Source: Nocardia crassostreae | GTDB lineage: Bacteria; Actinomycetota; Actinomycetes; Mycobacteriales; Mycobacteriaceae | Assembly: GCF_001613405.1 (NCBI RefSeq) | Contig: NZ_BDCH01000030.1 | Coordinates: 62,001 to 126,000 of the forward strand | DNA: 64,000 nucleotides | Reading direction: 5' to 3' | Shown: positions 57,757-64,000 of the stretch, piece by piece | Position numbering within the stretch: position 1 is the stretch's first letter | Layout: each line of letters begins with the position of its first letter | Translations under genes and position numbers: made by a program | Notes under the pieces: model-generated | The model's database searches: none | The model's input: the letters and a program-made list of their open reading frames with translations, nothing else | Told to the model about the DNA's origin: nothing

Positions 57757-59541
57757 TCAGGCGGACTGATTCAGCGACGGCATCTTCACGGCCTTGGTGG
57801 CCTTGACCACCTGGGCGCAGTCCGCGGCGGTCGTGCCCGCGACGTTGTTCTGCACATTGGTCCGGCAGGCGGTGGCCAGGGTGCTGCCCAGCGTCGAGTA
57901 GGTGGCGTTCGACGACAGCAGCGTCTGCGCCGTGTAGTAGAGCTGGGCGGCCTTCTCCAGGCCGATACCGGTGACGGCTTCACCATTGAGGCTGCCGCCG
58001 TCGGTGATCAGCTGGGCGGCCTTGTTGCCCACCCCGCCGTTGATGTGGACGAAAGCGCTCTGATTGGTGCCGCTGTACCAGTTCGGGCCGCGGTAGGTGT
58101 CCGGATCGCCGAGCGCGCCGGGATTGTTCATATCGCGGATGACGCCGAGCGAGCTGCCCTCACCGAGCTTCCAGCGGTTCTGCGGTGTGTCGTCGGCGCT
58201 GCCATTGGTCAGATCGGTGAACTCGCCGAAGATATCGGACATCGACTCGTTGATGGCGCCGGACTCATTGCGGTAGACGAGGCCGTTCACCCGTTCGCTC
58301 ACGCCGTGGGTGAGTTCGTGGCCGGTGATGTCGTCGGTGCTGACGCCCTCGCCGTAGGCCATCTGCTCGCTGTTCCAGAAGGCATTGGTGTACGGGCAGC
58401 CCGGATCGGTGCCGCTGGCGTAGGTGCAGACCCGCACGGTCGCGCGCAGCGCCTTGCCATTGCCGTCACCGGTGTCGAATCCGATCAGATCCGTCAGATC
58501 CTGCAGGGCGGTGTACTGCGTGTAGAACTCGGAGGTGTCGCCGAGGAAGTCGTAGATATTGTTGACGTCCGCGATGGCGACCGGCCCCTGGCCCTCGGTG
58601 CGCGTCAGCTTCATGGCGGAGGTGCCGCCGCACCGGACCGACGAATTCGACAGGCTGACGCGCTTTCTCGCCGCATCGCACACCACGCGGTCGATGTGCT
58701 TGGTCTCGCTCCACTTGTCCAGGACGCGCGCGGTGTCGTTGGCGTCGACGAAGACCGTCCAGGCCACCTCTTCGCCGTCCTCGACGGCCTCTCCGCCCTT
58801 GACCACCGTCACCCGGTACGCCGGAACGGCGACGCTGGCGGCATCGGCCACGGAGGCGAGTTTCGGTTCGTACCAATTGGATTCGGCGCCCTCCACCGTG
58901 AGTTGGTCGGCGGGCTGCCCGGTCTCGGCGGCGATCGCGGCGGTGGCGGTGGCCGACGCCTCGGCGGGCGGGACGGCGGCATCACCCGGATACTCGCCCT
59001 CCGACTTCTGGGTGAGCGCACCGGTCACGGAGATGAGCGCGCCGTCGGCGGACAGCGATTGCGCCACCGACGCGCCGTAGACCGGCACCGAGCCGATCTC
59101 CTGGCACAAGCGCACCGTGGAATCCTCGCCGACCGGGAGCACCCGGTCCACGACGAGCTCACCGACCGGATCGGCGCCGAAGACCTTCTCGACGGTTTCG
59201 GCCTGCGCCTGCGCGGCGGCGGGCGCCTCGGCGGGCGTGCCCGGTGGGGCGGGGACCGGCTCCTTGGGCACCACCTGGGTGACCACGCCCTGGGGATCCT
59301 TGAGCACATCCTTGGGCGCGCTCTCCAGATCCGAACCCTGTTGTGCCGGTGGGGTGGTCGGCAGATCCGGGGTCGTCGGCACATTCGGGGTGCTCGGCGC
59401 CGAGGACGGAGCGCTCGGCGAGACCGGCGGGGTGGTCGGCTGCTGGGCGATGGCGCCGGTGCTGGTCGCGAAAACCGTTGCCGCGAAAGCGATCGCCGCG
59501 GTGGCGGTGAGGCGCTTCGCCCTTCGATTCATTGAATTCAT
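57757..59541 (-). CDS. Secreted M4-family (thermolysin-like) metallopeptidase
   Basis: About 594 residues: signal peptide (TATAAIAFAATVFATSTGAI), a Pro/Ser/Thr-rich spacer, a propeptide of about 200 residues (FTP/PepSY-like), then the M4 catalytic domain with TGHELTHGVSERV (HExxH) and GAINESMSDIFGEFTDL carrying the third zinc ligand. Cys pairs in VRVCTYASGTDPGCPY suggest disulfides. The C-terminal helical domain with FVHINGGVGNKAAQLI (catalytic His) is complete. ATG 59541 is chosen because its upstream cassette aligns with that of the cutinase gene; ATG 59559 and 59532 are alternatives. It would degrade proteins outside the cell. Confidence 0.9.
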   Translation of the reverse strand: MNSMNRRAKRLTATAAIAFAATVFATSTGAIAQQPTTPPVSPSAPSSAPSTPNVPTTPDLPTTPPAQQGSDLESAPKDVLKDPQGVVTQVVPKEPVPAPPGTPAEAPAAAQAQAETVEKVFGADPVGELVVDRVLPVGEDSTVRLCQEIGSVPVYGASVAQSLSADGALISVTGALTQKSEGEYPGDAAVPPAEASATATAAIAAETGQPADQLTVEGAESNWYEPKLASVADAASVAVPAYRVTVVKGGEAVEDGEEVAWTVFVDANDTARVLDKWSETKHIDRVVCDAARKRVSLSNSSVRCGGTSAMKLTRTEGQGPVAIADVNNIYDFLGDTSEFYTQYTALQDLTDLIGFDTGDGNGKALRATVRVCTYASGTDPGCPYTNAFWNSEQMAYGEGVSTDDITGHELTHGVSERVNGLVYRNESGAINESMSDIFGEFTDLTNGSADDTPQNRWKLGEGSSLGVIRDMNNPGALGDPDTYRGPNWYSGTNQSAFVHINGGVGNKAAQLITDGGSLNGEAVTGIGLEKAAQLYYTAQTLLSSNATYSTLGSTLATACRTNVQNNVAGTTAADCAQVVKATKAVKMPSLNQSA

Positions 59542-59595
59542 GTTCAAGTAGAACCACATTCGAGGTCTTTCCCTCGACTGGGGAAAAGACTGGGG
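59542..59595 (-). promoter_or_regulatory. Regulatory cassette of the M4 peptidase gene
   Basis: On the minus strand CCCCAGTC occurs twice (59595-59588 and 59583-59576), the second followed by GA. It lies 35 bp before ATG 59541. TGGTTCTACTTGAACATGAA runs into the start codon. Spacing and sequence match the cutinase gene closely. Confidence 0.6.
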
Positions 59596-59626
59596 AATTC
59601 ACGACCGTCGAAATAGGCGCACAGAA

Positions 59627-59669
59627 AACGAAACTGCGCAACCCAGAATGTGAGTTGCGCAGTTTCGTT
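59627..59669 (-). terminator. Terminator after the StrR-like regulator
   Basis: Perfect 16-base arms (AACGAAACTGCGCAAC and its complement) with an 11-nt loop, followed on the minus strand by TTCTGT. The right arm itself ends in CGTT, so a short T-rich tail is present. Confidence 0.82.
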
Positions 59670-59694
59670 GTATATTTCGACGCGTATCCGGCCC

Positions 59695-60543
59695 TCATCC
59701 GCAGCGCATGCGATCGCCGACCCGGGCCGCGAAATCCTGCCAGTTGGCCGCATTCTGCCGCGCCATATCGAGAATGAGATTCAGGCAGTGCTCCGGAATG
59801 CGGTCCGCCAGATCGACGGACTGCATGGGAGTGCGCGGACTGGCGTCCAGCCAGCGCAGCAGCGTGCGCCCGGCCTCGGTGAGGCGCAGCGACGGATCAC
59901 GGCGCAGGCTCTGCAGCACCGCCGCGGTGCACACCCGCTCCACCGGCACCGGCAGCGGTGCGGGCGCGGCCGGATCGGCCCAGGTTTCGGTGTGGTGCTT
60001 GCGATCCGCGGCCGCGCGGCGCACCCGGCGCATGCGGCCGTCGCGCCCGAGCCGATGCCGGGTCTGGGGAACATCCCCAGACGGCTGCTTGCGCACCGCG
60101 CCGACCGTCTTGTGATCCAGCCCGGTCACCTCGGCCACCTTGCGGTCCGACCACAGCGGATACATCCGCATGATGCGCAGCGCCGCGGCCTTGCGCTCGA
60201 GGACCGACAACGGCAGGCCGTGGGTGATATTGGCCCGCACCGCGAGCACGAACGCCTCCTCCTCGGATCCGTCGAAGAAACACGTCCGAATCATGGTGGA
60301 GCCCCTGGATTTCGCGGCTTGCAATCGGTGCGCGCCGTCGATCAGCCGCATAGTTTCCCGATGCACGAGGATCGGCGGCAGTTCGGTCTCCGTCTTCGCC
60401 AGCAGCCTCGTATGCTCGCTGTCCTCGGCACGCACTCGCAGCGCGCCACCGGCATCTATCGACTCGATGGGGATCTCGACGGCCGCGTCGGCGACCCCCG
60501 CTCTCGTCGCGTCATTGTCCACTTCCAACCGGAGTTCGTTCAC
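59695..60543 (-). CDS. StrR-like transcriptional regulator (ParB N-terminal domain)
   Basis: The protein is about 282 residues. It opens with a ParB/sulfiredoxin-like segment (VEIPIESIDAGGALRVRAED, LPPILVHRETMRLIDGAHRL) and then the typical StrR/NovG helix-turn-helix (GLPLSVLERKAAALRIMRMY, PLWSDRKVAEVTGLDHKTVG). In streptomycin- and novobiocin-type clusters this family activates antibiotic genes and binds sites ending in CAGTCGAAC. Here there is no antibiotic cluster; the neighbours are secreted hydrolases, with CCCCAGTCGA repeats upstream of two of them. GGGAG precedes GTG 60543. Confidence 0.85.
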   Translation of the reverse strand: MNELRLEVDNDATRAGVADAAVEIPIESIDAGGALRVRAEDSEHTRLLAKTETELPPILVHRETMRLIDGAHRLQAAKSRGSTMIRTCFFDGSEEEAFVLAVRANITHGLPLSVLERKAAALRIMRMYPLWSDRKVAEVTGLDHKTVGAVRKQPSGDVPQTRHRLGRDGRMRRVRRAAADRKHHTETWADPAAPAPLPVPVERVCTAAVLQSLRRDPSLRLTEAGRTLLRWLDASPRTPMQSVDLADRIPEHCLNLILDMARQNAANWQDFAARVGDRMRCG

Positions 60544-60946
60544 AGCGGTACTCCCCTGCTTCGAAGCTGAATCACATTCCGTCGCGCATACCACACCGAT
60601 CCGCCGCCAACCCGAAAAGACTGAAACAGCAGTCGTGATCGGGCGAAGAAACACCGCACTGTGCTCGGCGAGCGGGGAGATTTTCCGGTGCGGTCAGCAA
60701 TATTTCACACTGGAAGGACCGCGGCAATGATCTAGTACCGGTCGTGGATGCATTCGCAATGAGGCGATCTCCGCAGCAGGATTCGGCACGCGCGCAAAAG
60801 AAACGTTCGGCCCCCCACTGATCGAACGTGCCGCTGGCACAGGATATCTCACCACCCCCGCGCACCATTCCCATTCGAGCAATTCCTTACGGCCACAATC
60901 CCTGTGGCTTGCGGGCCGCTTCCCCTCCACCGGTACCCTCGAAGGT
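60544..60946. other. Divergent intergenic region
   Basis: About 400 bp between the StrR-like and DUF1992 genes. The frames here lack coding character. A TACCCT box at 60934-60939 lies 7 nt before the DUF1992 ATG. No repeat or RNA structure stands out. Confidence 0.5.
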
Positions 60947-61456
60947 ATGACCGAGCGAAAACCGCCCGATCTGAGCTTCGAATCCTGGATCGACAAGCAG
61001 GTGCGCGAAGCGACCGAACGCGGCGACTTCGATGACCTTCCGGGCGCGGGCAAGCCCATCCCCCCGGGCGCGGCCGCCGAGGACTGGTGGCTGCGCGGCC
61101 TGCTGAAGCGCGAAGGCGTCCGCGCCGATGCCCTGCTCCCCGAATCGATCGTCCTCCGCCGCGAACGCGAACGCATCCGGGAAACCGTCCGCGATATGCG
61201 CTCCGAACAGCAAGTCCGCCAAACCGTCTCCGACCTCAACGACCGAATCGTCCAGTGGCTGCGCATGCCCACCGGCCCGGCGGTGCCCATCGGCCCGGTC
61301 AAGGTCGACGAGGTGGTGGCCGACTGGCGAGCGGAGCGGGAGGCCGCCGGGCGACGCCAACCCGCCGCGGCACCGGTGCGGCCCACCGCGGCGAAACCGG
61401 CACGCCGGTCGTGGTGGCGGCGACTGTTCGGTAAGCGCATTCACACCGACGGCTGA
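60947..61456 (+). CDS. DUF1992 (DnaJ-homologue subfamily C28 conserved domain) protein
   Basis: The 169-residue protein has the DUF1992 pattern from the start: FESWIDKQVREATERGDFDD, LPGAGKPIP and the helix LRRERERIRETVRDMRSEQQ. A basic, Trp-containing C-terminus (RSWWRRLFGKR) follows a Pro/Ala linker. The human relative is DNAJC28; bacterial members have no J domain. A TACCCT -10-like box ends 7 nt upstream, suggesting a leaderless mRNA. Function is unknown. Confidence 0.88.
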   Translation: MTERKPPDLSFESWIDKQVREATERGDFDDLPGAGKPIPPGAAAEDWWLRGLLKREGVRADALLPESIVLRRERERIRETVRDMRSEQQVRQTVSDLNDRIVQWLRMPTGPAVPIGPVKVDEVVADWRAEREAAGRRQPAAAPVRPTAAKPARRSWWRRLFGKRIHTDG

Positions 61457-61541
61457 CGACGCCGCCGTGACGTCGCCGAGTTGAGGATGAAATTCGCCAG
61501 TACGGTTCAACTGCTGTCGCGTCAGTCGAAGTCTTGACCGT

Positions 61542-61838
61542 TCAGTATCCAAGCGGTGCGCTGGGCCGGGGCTTCGATGGTGCGCAGGCGGAGGGGCGCT
61601 CCACTGAAAGATCTTGTCCTATGTCTTCTTCGCGCAGCACACGCGCATGGGCGACTCGTAGACGCAGCCGAGGATCGTGGAGGTGTCCATTGGCTTCGGC
61701 CCAGGAATGATTCTGTGCGAACAAATCACAAAGGTACCGTTCGAACGTCCACCAATGGTCGTCCCGGGGCATATTCTCCAGAGCCTGTGCCGCCGCCGCA
61801 GGGGTTGACCCACTGAGGACGGTGTTCCGAATCGTCAT
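61542..61838 (-). CDS. Small hypothetical protein
   Basis: From ATG 61838 the frame encodes TIRNTVLSGSTPAAAAQALE, then NMPRDDHWWTFERYLCDLFA, and a less convincing Arg/Pro-rich end. The first about 50 residues look coding; the end may be out of frame, so the gene could be truncated or frameshifted. No family is recognised. Confidence 0.35.
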   Translation of the reverse strand: MTIRNTVLSGSTPAAAAQALENMPRDDHWWTFERYLCDLFAQNHSWAEANGHLHDPRLRLRVAHARVLREEDIGQDLSVERPSACAPSKPRPSAPLGY

Positions 61839-61921
61839 CGACCATGTTCTTACCAGCTGGCCTTGACAATGCGGCAACCTGGTGGCACCGGTGTATCCCG
61901 CCCTCGCAGCGTCCGCAAACG

Positions 61922-62335
61922 TCAGTTCAGTATCTCGCCTCGCACAACGGTCGACAGCCGTTGCCGCCAGGTCTGCAGTTGTTCGGGTGTGAGGCGTGTC
62001 CAGTCGGTGATCTCACCAACGATGCGCAGCGGGGCGCTACTGCGGTACGACCGGGTCGGGTTACCCGGAAACTTCTTGTCGGTCACGTTCGGGTCATTCT
62101 CGAACGGCCCGGTCGGCTCTACCGCGTAGACCCGCGGAATCGCGTCTCCCTCGCAGAGTTCTGCGGCGATCTCCGCGGCGAGTCCGGCCCCATCGACAAC
62201 AGCGGTGAAATAGATGTGGTTCATCACGATCTCGGGGCGGTAGTTGGATGGGCGGCCTGCGGTGAGGAACTCGCCCACGAGCAGATCAGCGATCGTGCCG
62301 TGGAAGAACGGTCCATCATCGAGATTCGCGGACAC
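61922..62335 (-). CDS. arr: NAD+-rifampin ADP-ribosyltransferase (Arr)
   Basis: The 137-residue protein matches Arr along its entire length: GPFFHGTIADLLVGEFLTAG, SNYRPEIVMNHIYFTAVVDG, VYAVEPTGPFENDPNVTDKK and FPGNPTRSYRSSAPLRIVGE. The catalytic His (FHGT) and Tyr (NYRPE) are present. It inactivates rifampicin by ADP-ribosylation at the 23-hydroxyl. AGAGGAAAGG precedes GTG 62335; the longer frame to 62644 is not used. Chromosomal arr genes are known in Nocardia and mycobacteria, where they give intrinsic rifampicin resistance. Confidence 0.93.
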   Translation of the reverse strand: MSANLDDGPFFHGTIADLLVGEFLTAGRPSNYRPEIVMNHIYFTAVVDGAGLAAEIAAELCEGDAIPRVYAVEPTGPFENDPNVTDKKFPGNPTRSYRSSAPLRIVGEITDWTRLTPEQLQTWRQRLSTVVRGEILN

Positions 62336-62642
62336 GTGAATCCTTTCCTCTGCCTGGTGGGACGAGCGATTCTGCCGCATGGCCCGGGTCTTGCCGCAAG
62401 CCCCGGCCTGTGTCTTATCCTGAAGGTAGAGGTCGTGGGGCGAGTAGCGTTCGAAAACGCGAGGGCCAGCGCTCGTGGATGAGCGGATCAGTTGGTCTCG
62501 GGAACGGTGACGTCCTCGGGTGCGCAGTCGAATCACTGTCCGCGCCAAGATGATTGGTGCAGGCCGGTGGCGGTGGGTTCGCAGGGCGTCGCCCGCTGCC
62601 GCGCGGGCAACGCAGCCGAGCCACGAACATATGCTCTCTCGC

Positions 62643-64000
62643 ATGTCGACCTTTTCGATGCCCGACCTCTTGTCCTACGCCGACGTGGACGCCCGCCTGG
62701 GTGGCGTGCTGTCCGCCGAGTTCGAAGGAGCCGCAGACGAACCCGACGATCCCACGGTGCTGTTCTTCGACGGTCACCTCACCCTCGACGGGGATTTCCT
62801 GTCCGCCGTCGCCGCGCTGCGCGGTGTGGACGCCGACGTCGAGTTGATCGTGGTGACCGGTGACCTGACGGTCAACGGACCGATCGCGCTCTACGAGGAC
62901 CGGCCCGGGCTCTACGTCGGCGGCTACACCCGGGCCGAGACGCTGGAAGGCGGCGATGACGAGATCTGCATCCACGACGGCACTTTCACCCACATGGTGT
63001 ACGGCTATTACAACCACGGCTCCTTGGCGGCGGGGGCGGTCGACACCCCCTGGGTGATCGACTCCGACCACCACATGGCACTGGCGGCCCCCGATGCGCG
63101 CTGGGTGGACAACCTCGGCGTCTGCGACCGGGACGTCGACTTCGTGGCCGGGAACGGCCTCGGCGAGGCGTTCGTGCCCGAGGTCGTCGACAACGAGGGT
63201 CGCCTGGACGTCGACGCGTTCCTGAACCGGCTGCGTGCCGGGCTGCCCGTCCTGCGGCCCGGGGCCCGGTCGGCGCGCGAGTCGGCGGCCGCGACGCTGG
63301 ACGACCAGCTGTCCCAGGCCCTGGCCGACCGGGCCGAGCATCTCGACCTGACCGGGCGCAAGCTGAAGGCGTTCCCCACCGAGGTGCTCCGCATGCCGTG
63401 GCTGCGCACCCTGGTCCTGGACCGCAATCCGATCCGCGAGCTGCCCGAGGAGATCGGGACGCTCACCGGACTGGAGCTCCTGTCGGTGCGCGACTGCGAG
63501 TTGACCGCCCTGCCCGGATCGATCGGCGACCTGGCCGGGCTGCGGGTGCTGCGGGTCGGCGGCAACTCGTCCCTGGATGAGAACGAGGTCGAGTTCACCC
63601 TGCCCGCCGCCGTCGGCCGACTGTCCGCGCTGGAGGAACTCGACATCTCCTCGCTGTCCGTCCGCACCGACGCGGAGTACGAGCCGGGAGGGATGCCGCC
63701 CGAGTCGACGCGATTCGTCCTGCCGGACACCTTCGGCGGCCTGGTCGGGCTGCGGAAGCTGATCGCCGACGGCACCAACGTCGTGTTCCCCGACTCCGCG
63801 CGCGGCCTGACCGGCGTCGAGAAGGTGTCGATGTCCGGCACCCCCGCCCGCTACCTGGTGACCTTCCCCGAGGTGGTCACCACCTTCCCGAACCTGCGCC
63901 GACTCGATCTGAGCGGCAACAACTTCGACACCGTCCCCGACAGCCTGCTCCACTTGACCCGGCTGGTTGACCTCGACCTGGGCGGCAGCCTCGGCCTGCT
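62643..64000 (+). CDS. Leucine-rich repeat protein, cut by the right edge
   Basis: The gene is open from ATG 62643 to the end of the window (452 codons seen). Residues 1-200 form a separate, acidic N-terminal domain (ELIVVTGDLTVNGPIALYED, THMVYGYYNHGSLAAGAVD), beta-rich and reminiscent of polymer-forming bactofilin-like solenoids. From about residue 240, LRR units follow (LDLTGRKLKAFPTEVLRMPW, ELPEEIGTLTGLELLSVRDC, LTALPGSIGDLAGLRVLRVG). No signal peptide is seen. A TATGCT box 8 nt upstream without a ribosome site suggests a leaderless mRNA. The 307 bp before it, back to arr, hold no other gene. Binding partner unknown. Confidence 0.85.
   Translation, partial: MSTFSMPDLLSYADVDARLGGVLSAEFEGAADEPDDPTVLFFDGHLTLDGDFLSAVAALRGVDADVELIVVTGDLTVNGPIALYEDRPGLYVGGYTRAETLEGGDDEICIHDGTFTHMVYGYYNHGSLAAGAVDTPWVIDSDHHMALAAPDARWVDNLGVCDRDVDFVAGNGLGEAFVPEVVDNEGRLDVDAFLNRLRAGLPVLRPGARSARESAAATLDDQLSQALADRAEHLDLTGRKLKAFPTEVLRMPWLRTLVLDRNPIRELPEEIGTLTGLELLSVRDCELTALPGSIGDLAGLRVLRVGGNSSLDENEVEFTLPAAVGRLSALEELDISSLSVRTDAEYEPGGMPPESTRFVLPDTFGGLVGLRKLIADGTNVVFPDSARGLTGVEKVSMSGTPARYLVTFPEVVTTFPNLRRLDLSGNNFDTVPDSLLHLTRLVDLDLGGSLGL

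Noticed and set aside
1..64000. CRISPR arrays, rRNA genes, insertion sequences or prophage
   Set aside because: No regularly spaced repeats, rRNA-like sequence, transposase or phage structural genes were seen.

Overview
The window is high-GC DNA from a mycolic-acid actinomycete, most likely Nocardia or a close relative. The evidence is a mycobacterial-type SecG, a three-gene set resembling the Rv2599-Rv2601 region (DUF4247, DUF350, membrane-anchored SpeE), rifampin ADP-ribosyltransferase (Arr), many acyl-CoA and epoxide enzymes, secreted cutinase and lipase, and many promoters that look leaderless (a TANNNT -10 box 6-8 nt before the start codon). It looks chromosomal. I saw no rRNA, CRISPR array, transposase or phage module.

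Layout. 0-1.7 kb: speE/DUF350/DUF4247 and a broken ABM monooxygenase. 1.8-4.4 kb: DUF6285, APH-type phosphotransferase and acyl-CoA dehydrogenase operon. 4.4-8.5 kb: VOC protein, nonsense-interrupted XRE-cupin regulator beside a lipoprotein epoxide hydrolase, LLM oxidoreductase, orphan receiver-like protein. 8.5-13.3 kb: epoxide hydrolase divergent from SDR, thiolase/lipid-transfer protein and FadD, sharing a KstR-like box. 13.3-16 kb: DUF1361, secG and an adenosine-deaminase-family enzyme behind a mini-ORF. 16-19.2 kb: TetR, amidohydrolase and methyltransferase operon plus a second methyltransferase. 19.3-22.2 kb: small hypothetical proteins, including a TY-Chap-like pair. 22.3-25.3 kb: GAP transporter, VOC protein, atypical tRNA-Asp, DrrAB-type ABC exporter. 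25.3-33 kb: TetR/MFS-ABM fusion, secreted lipase, META lipoprotein, frameshifted exonuclease, MFS-FBP operon divergent from its MarR.

33-48 kb: fused alpha/beta 2-oxoacid dehydrogenase E1; a candidate small RNA; a UvrA-like protein with a lysine-to-glutamate change in its first Walker A, divergent from a WYL regulator; an M56 peptidase; an MFS and PLP-enzyme pair; and a probable copper module (BlaI/CopY-type repressor, DUF6153 protein, multicopper oxidase) with matching palindromic operators. Next comes a compact operon of a small ORF, a PGM1-type ATP-grasp peptide ligase, a PhyH dioxygenase with a premature stop, and an ACT protein. This resembles a small uncharacterised biosynthetic unit.

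48-64 kb: PARG-like protein, KimA-type permease, DUF4291, VOC, a frameshifted flavin monooxygenase, then a secreted-hydrolase block (long cutinase, M1 and M4 metallopeptidases) with a StrR-like regulator. The cutinase and M4 genes share an almost identical upstream cassette, which suggests one dedicated regulon. The window ends with DUF1992, arr and a leucine-rich-repeat protein cut by the right edge.

At least six genes carry a single frameshift or stop. Several of these sit in short G or C runs, so sequencing error has to be separated from real decay.
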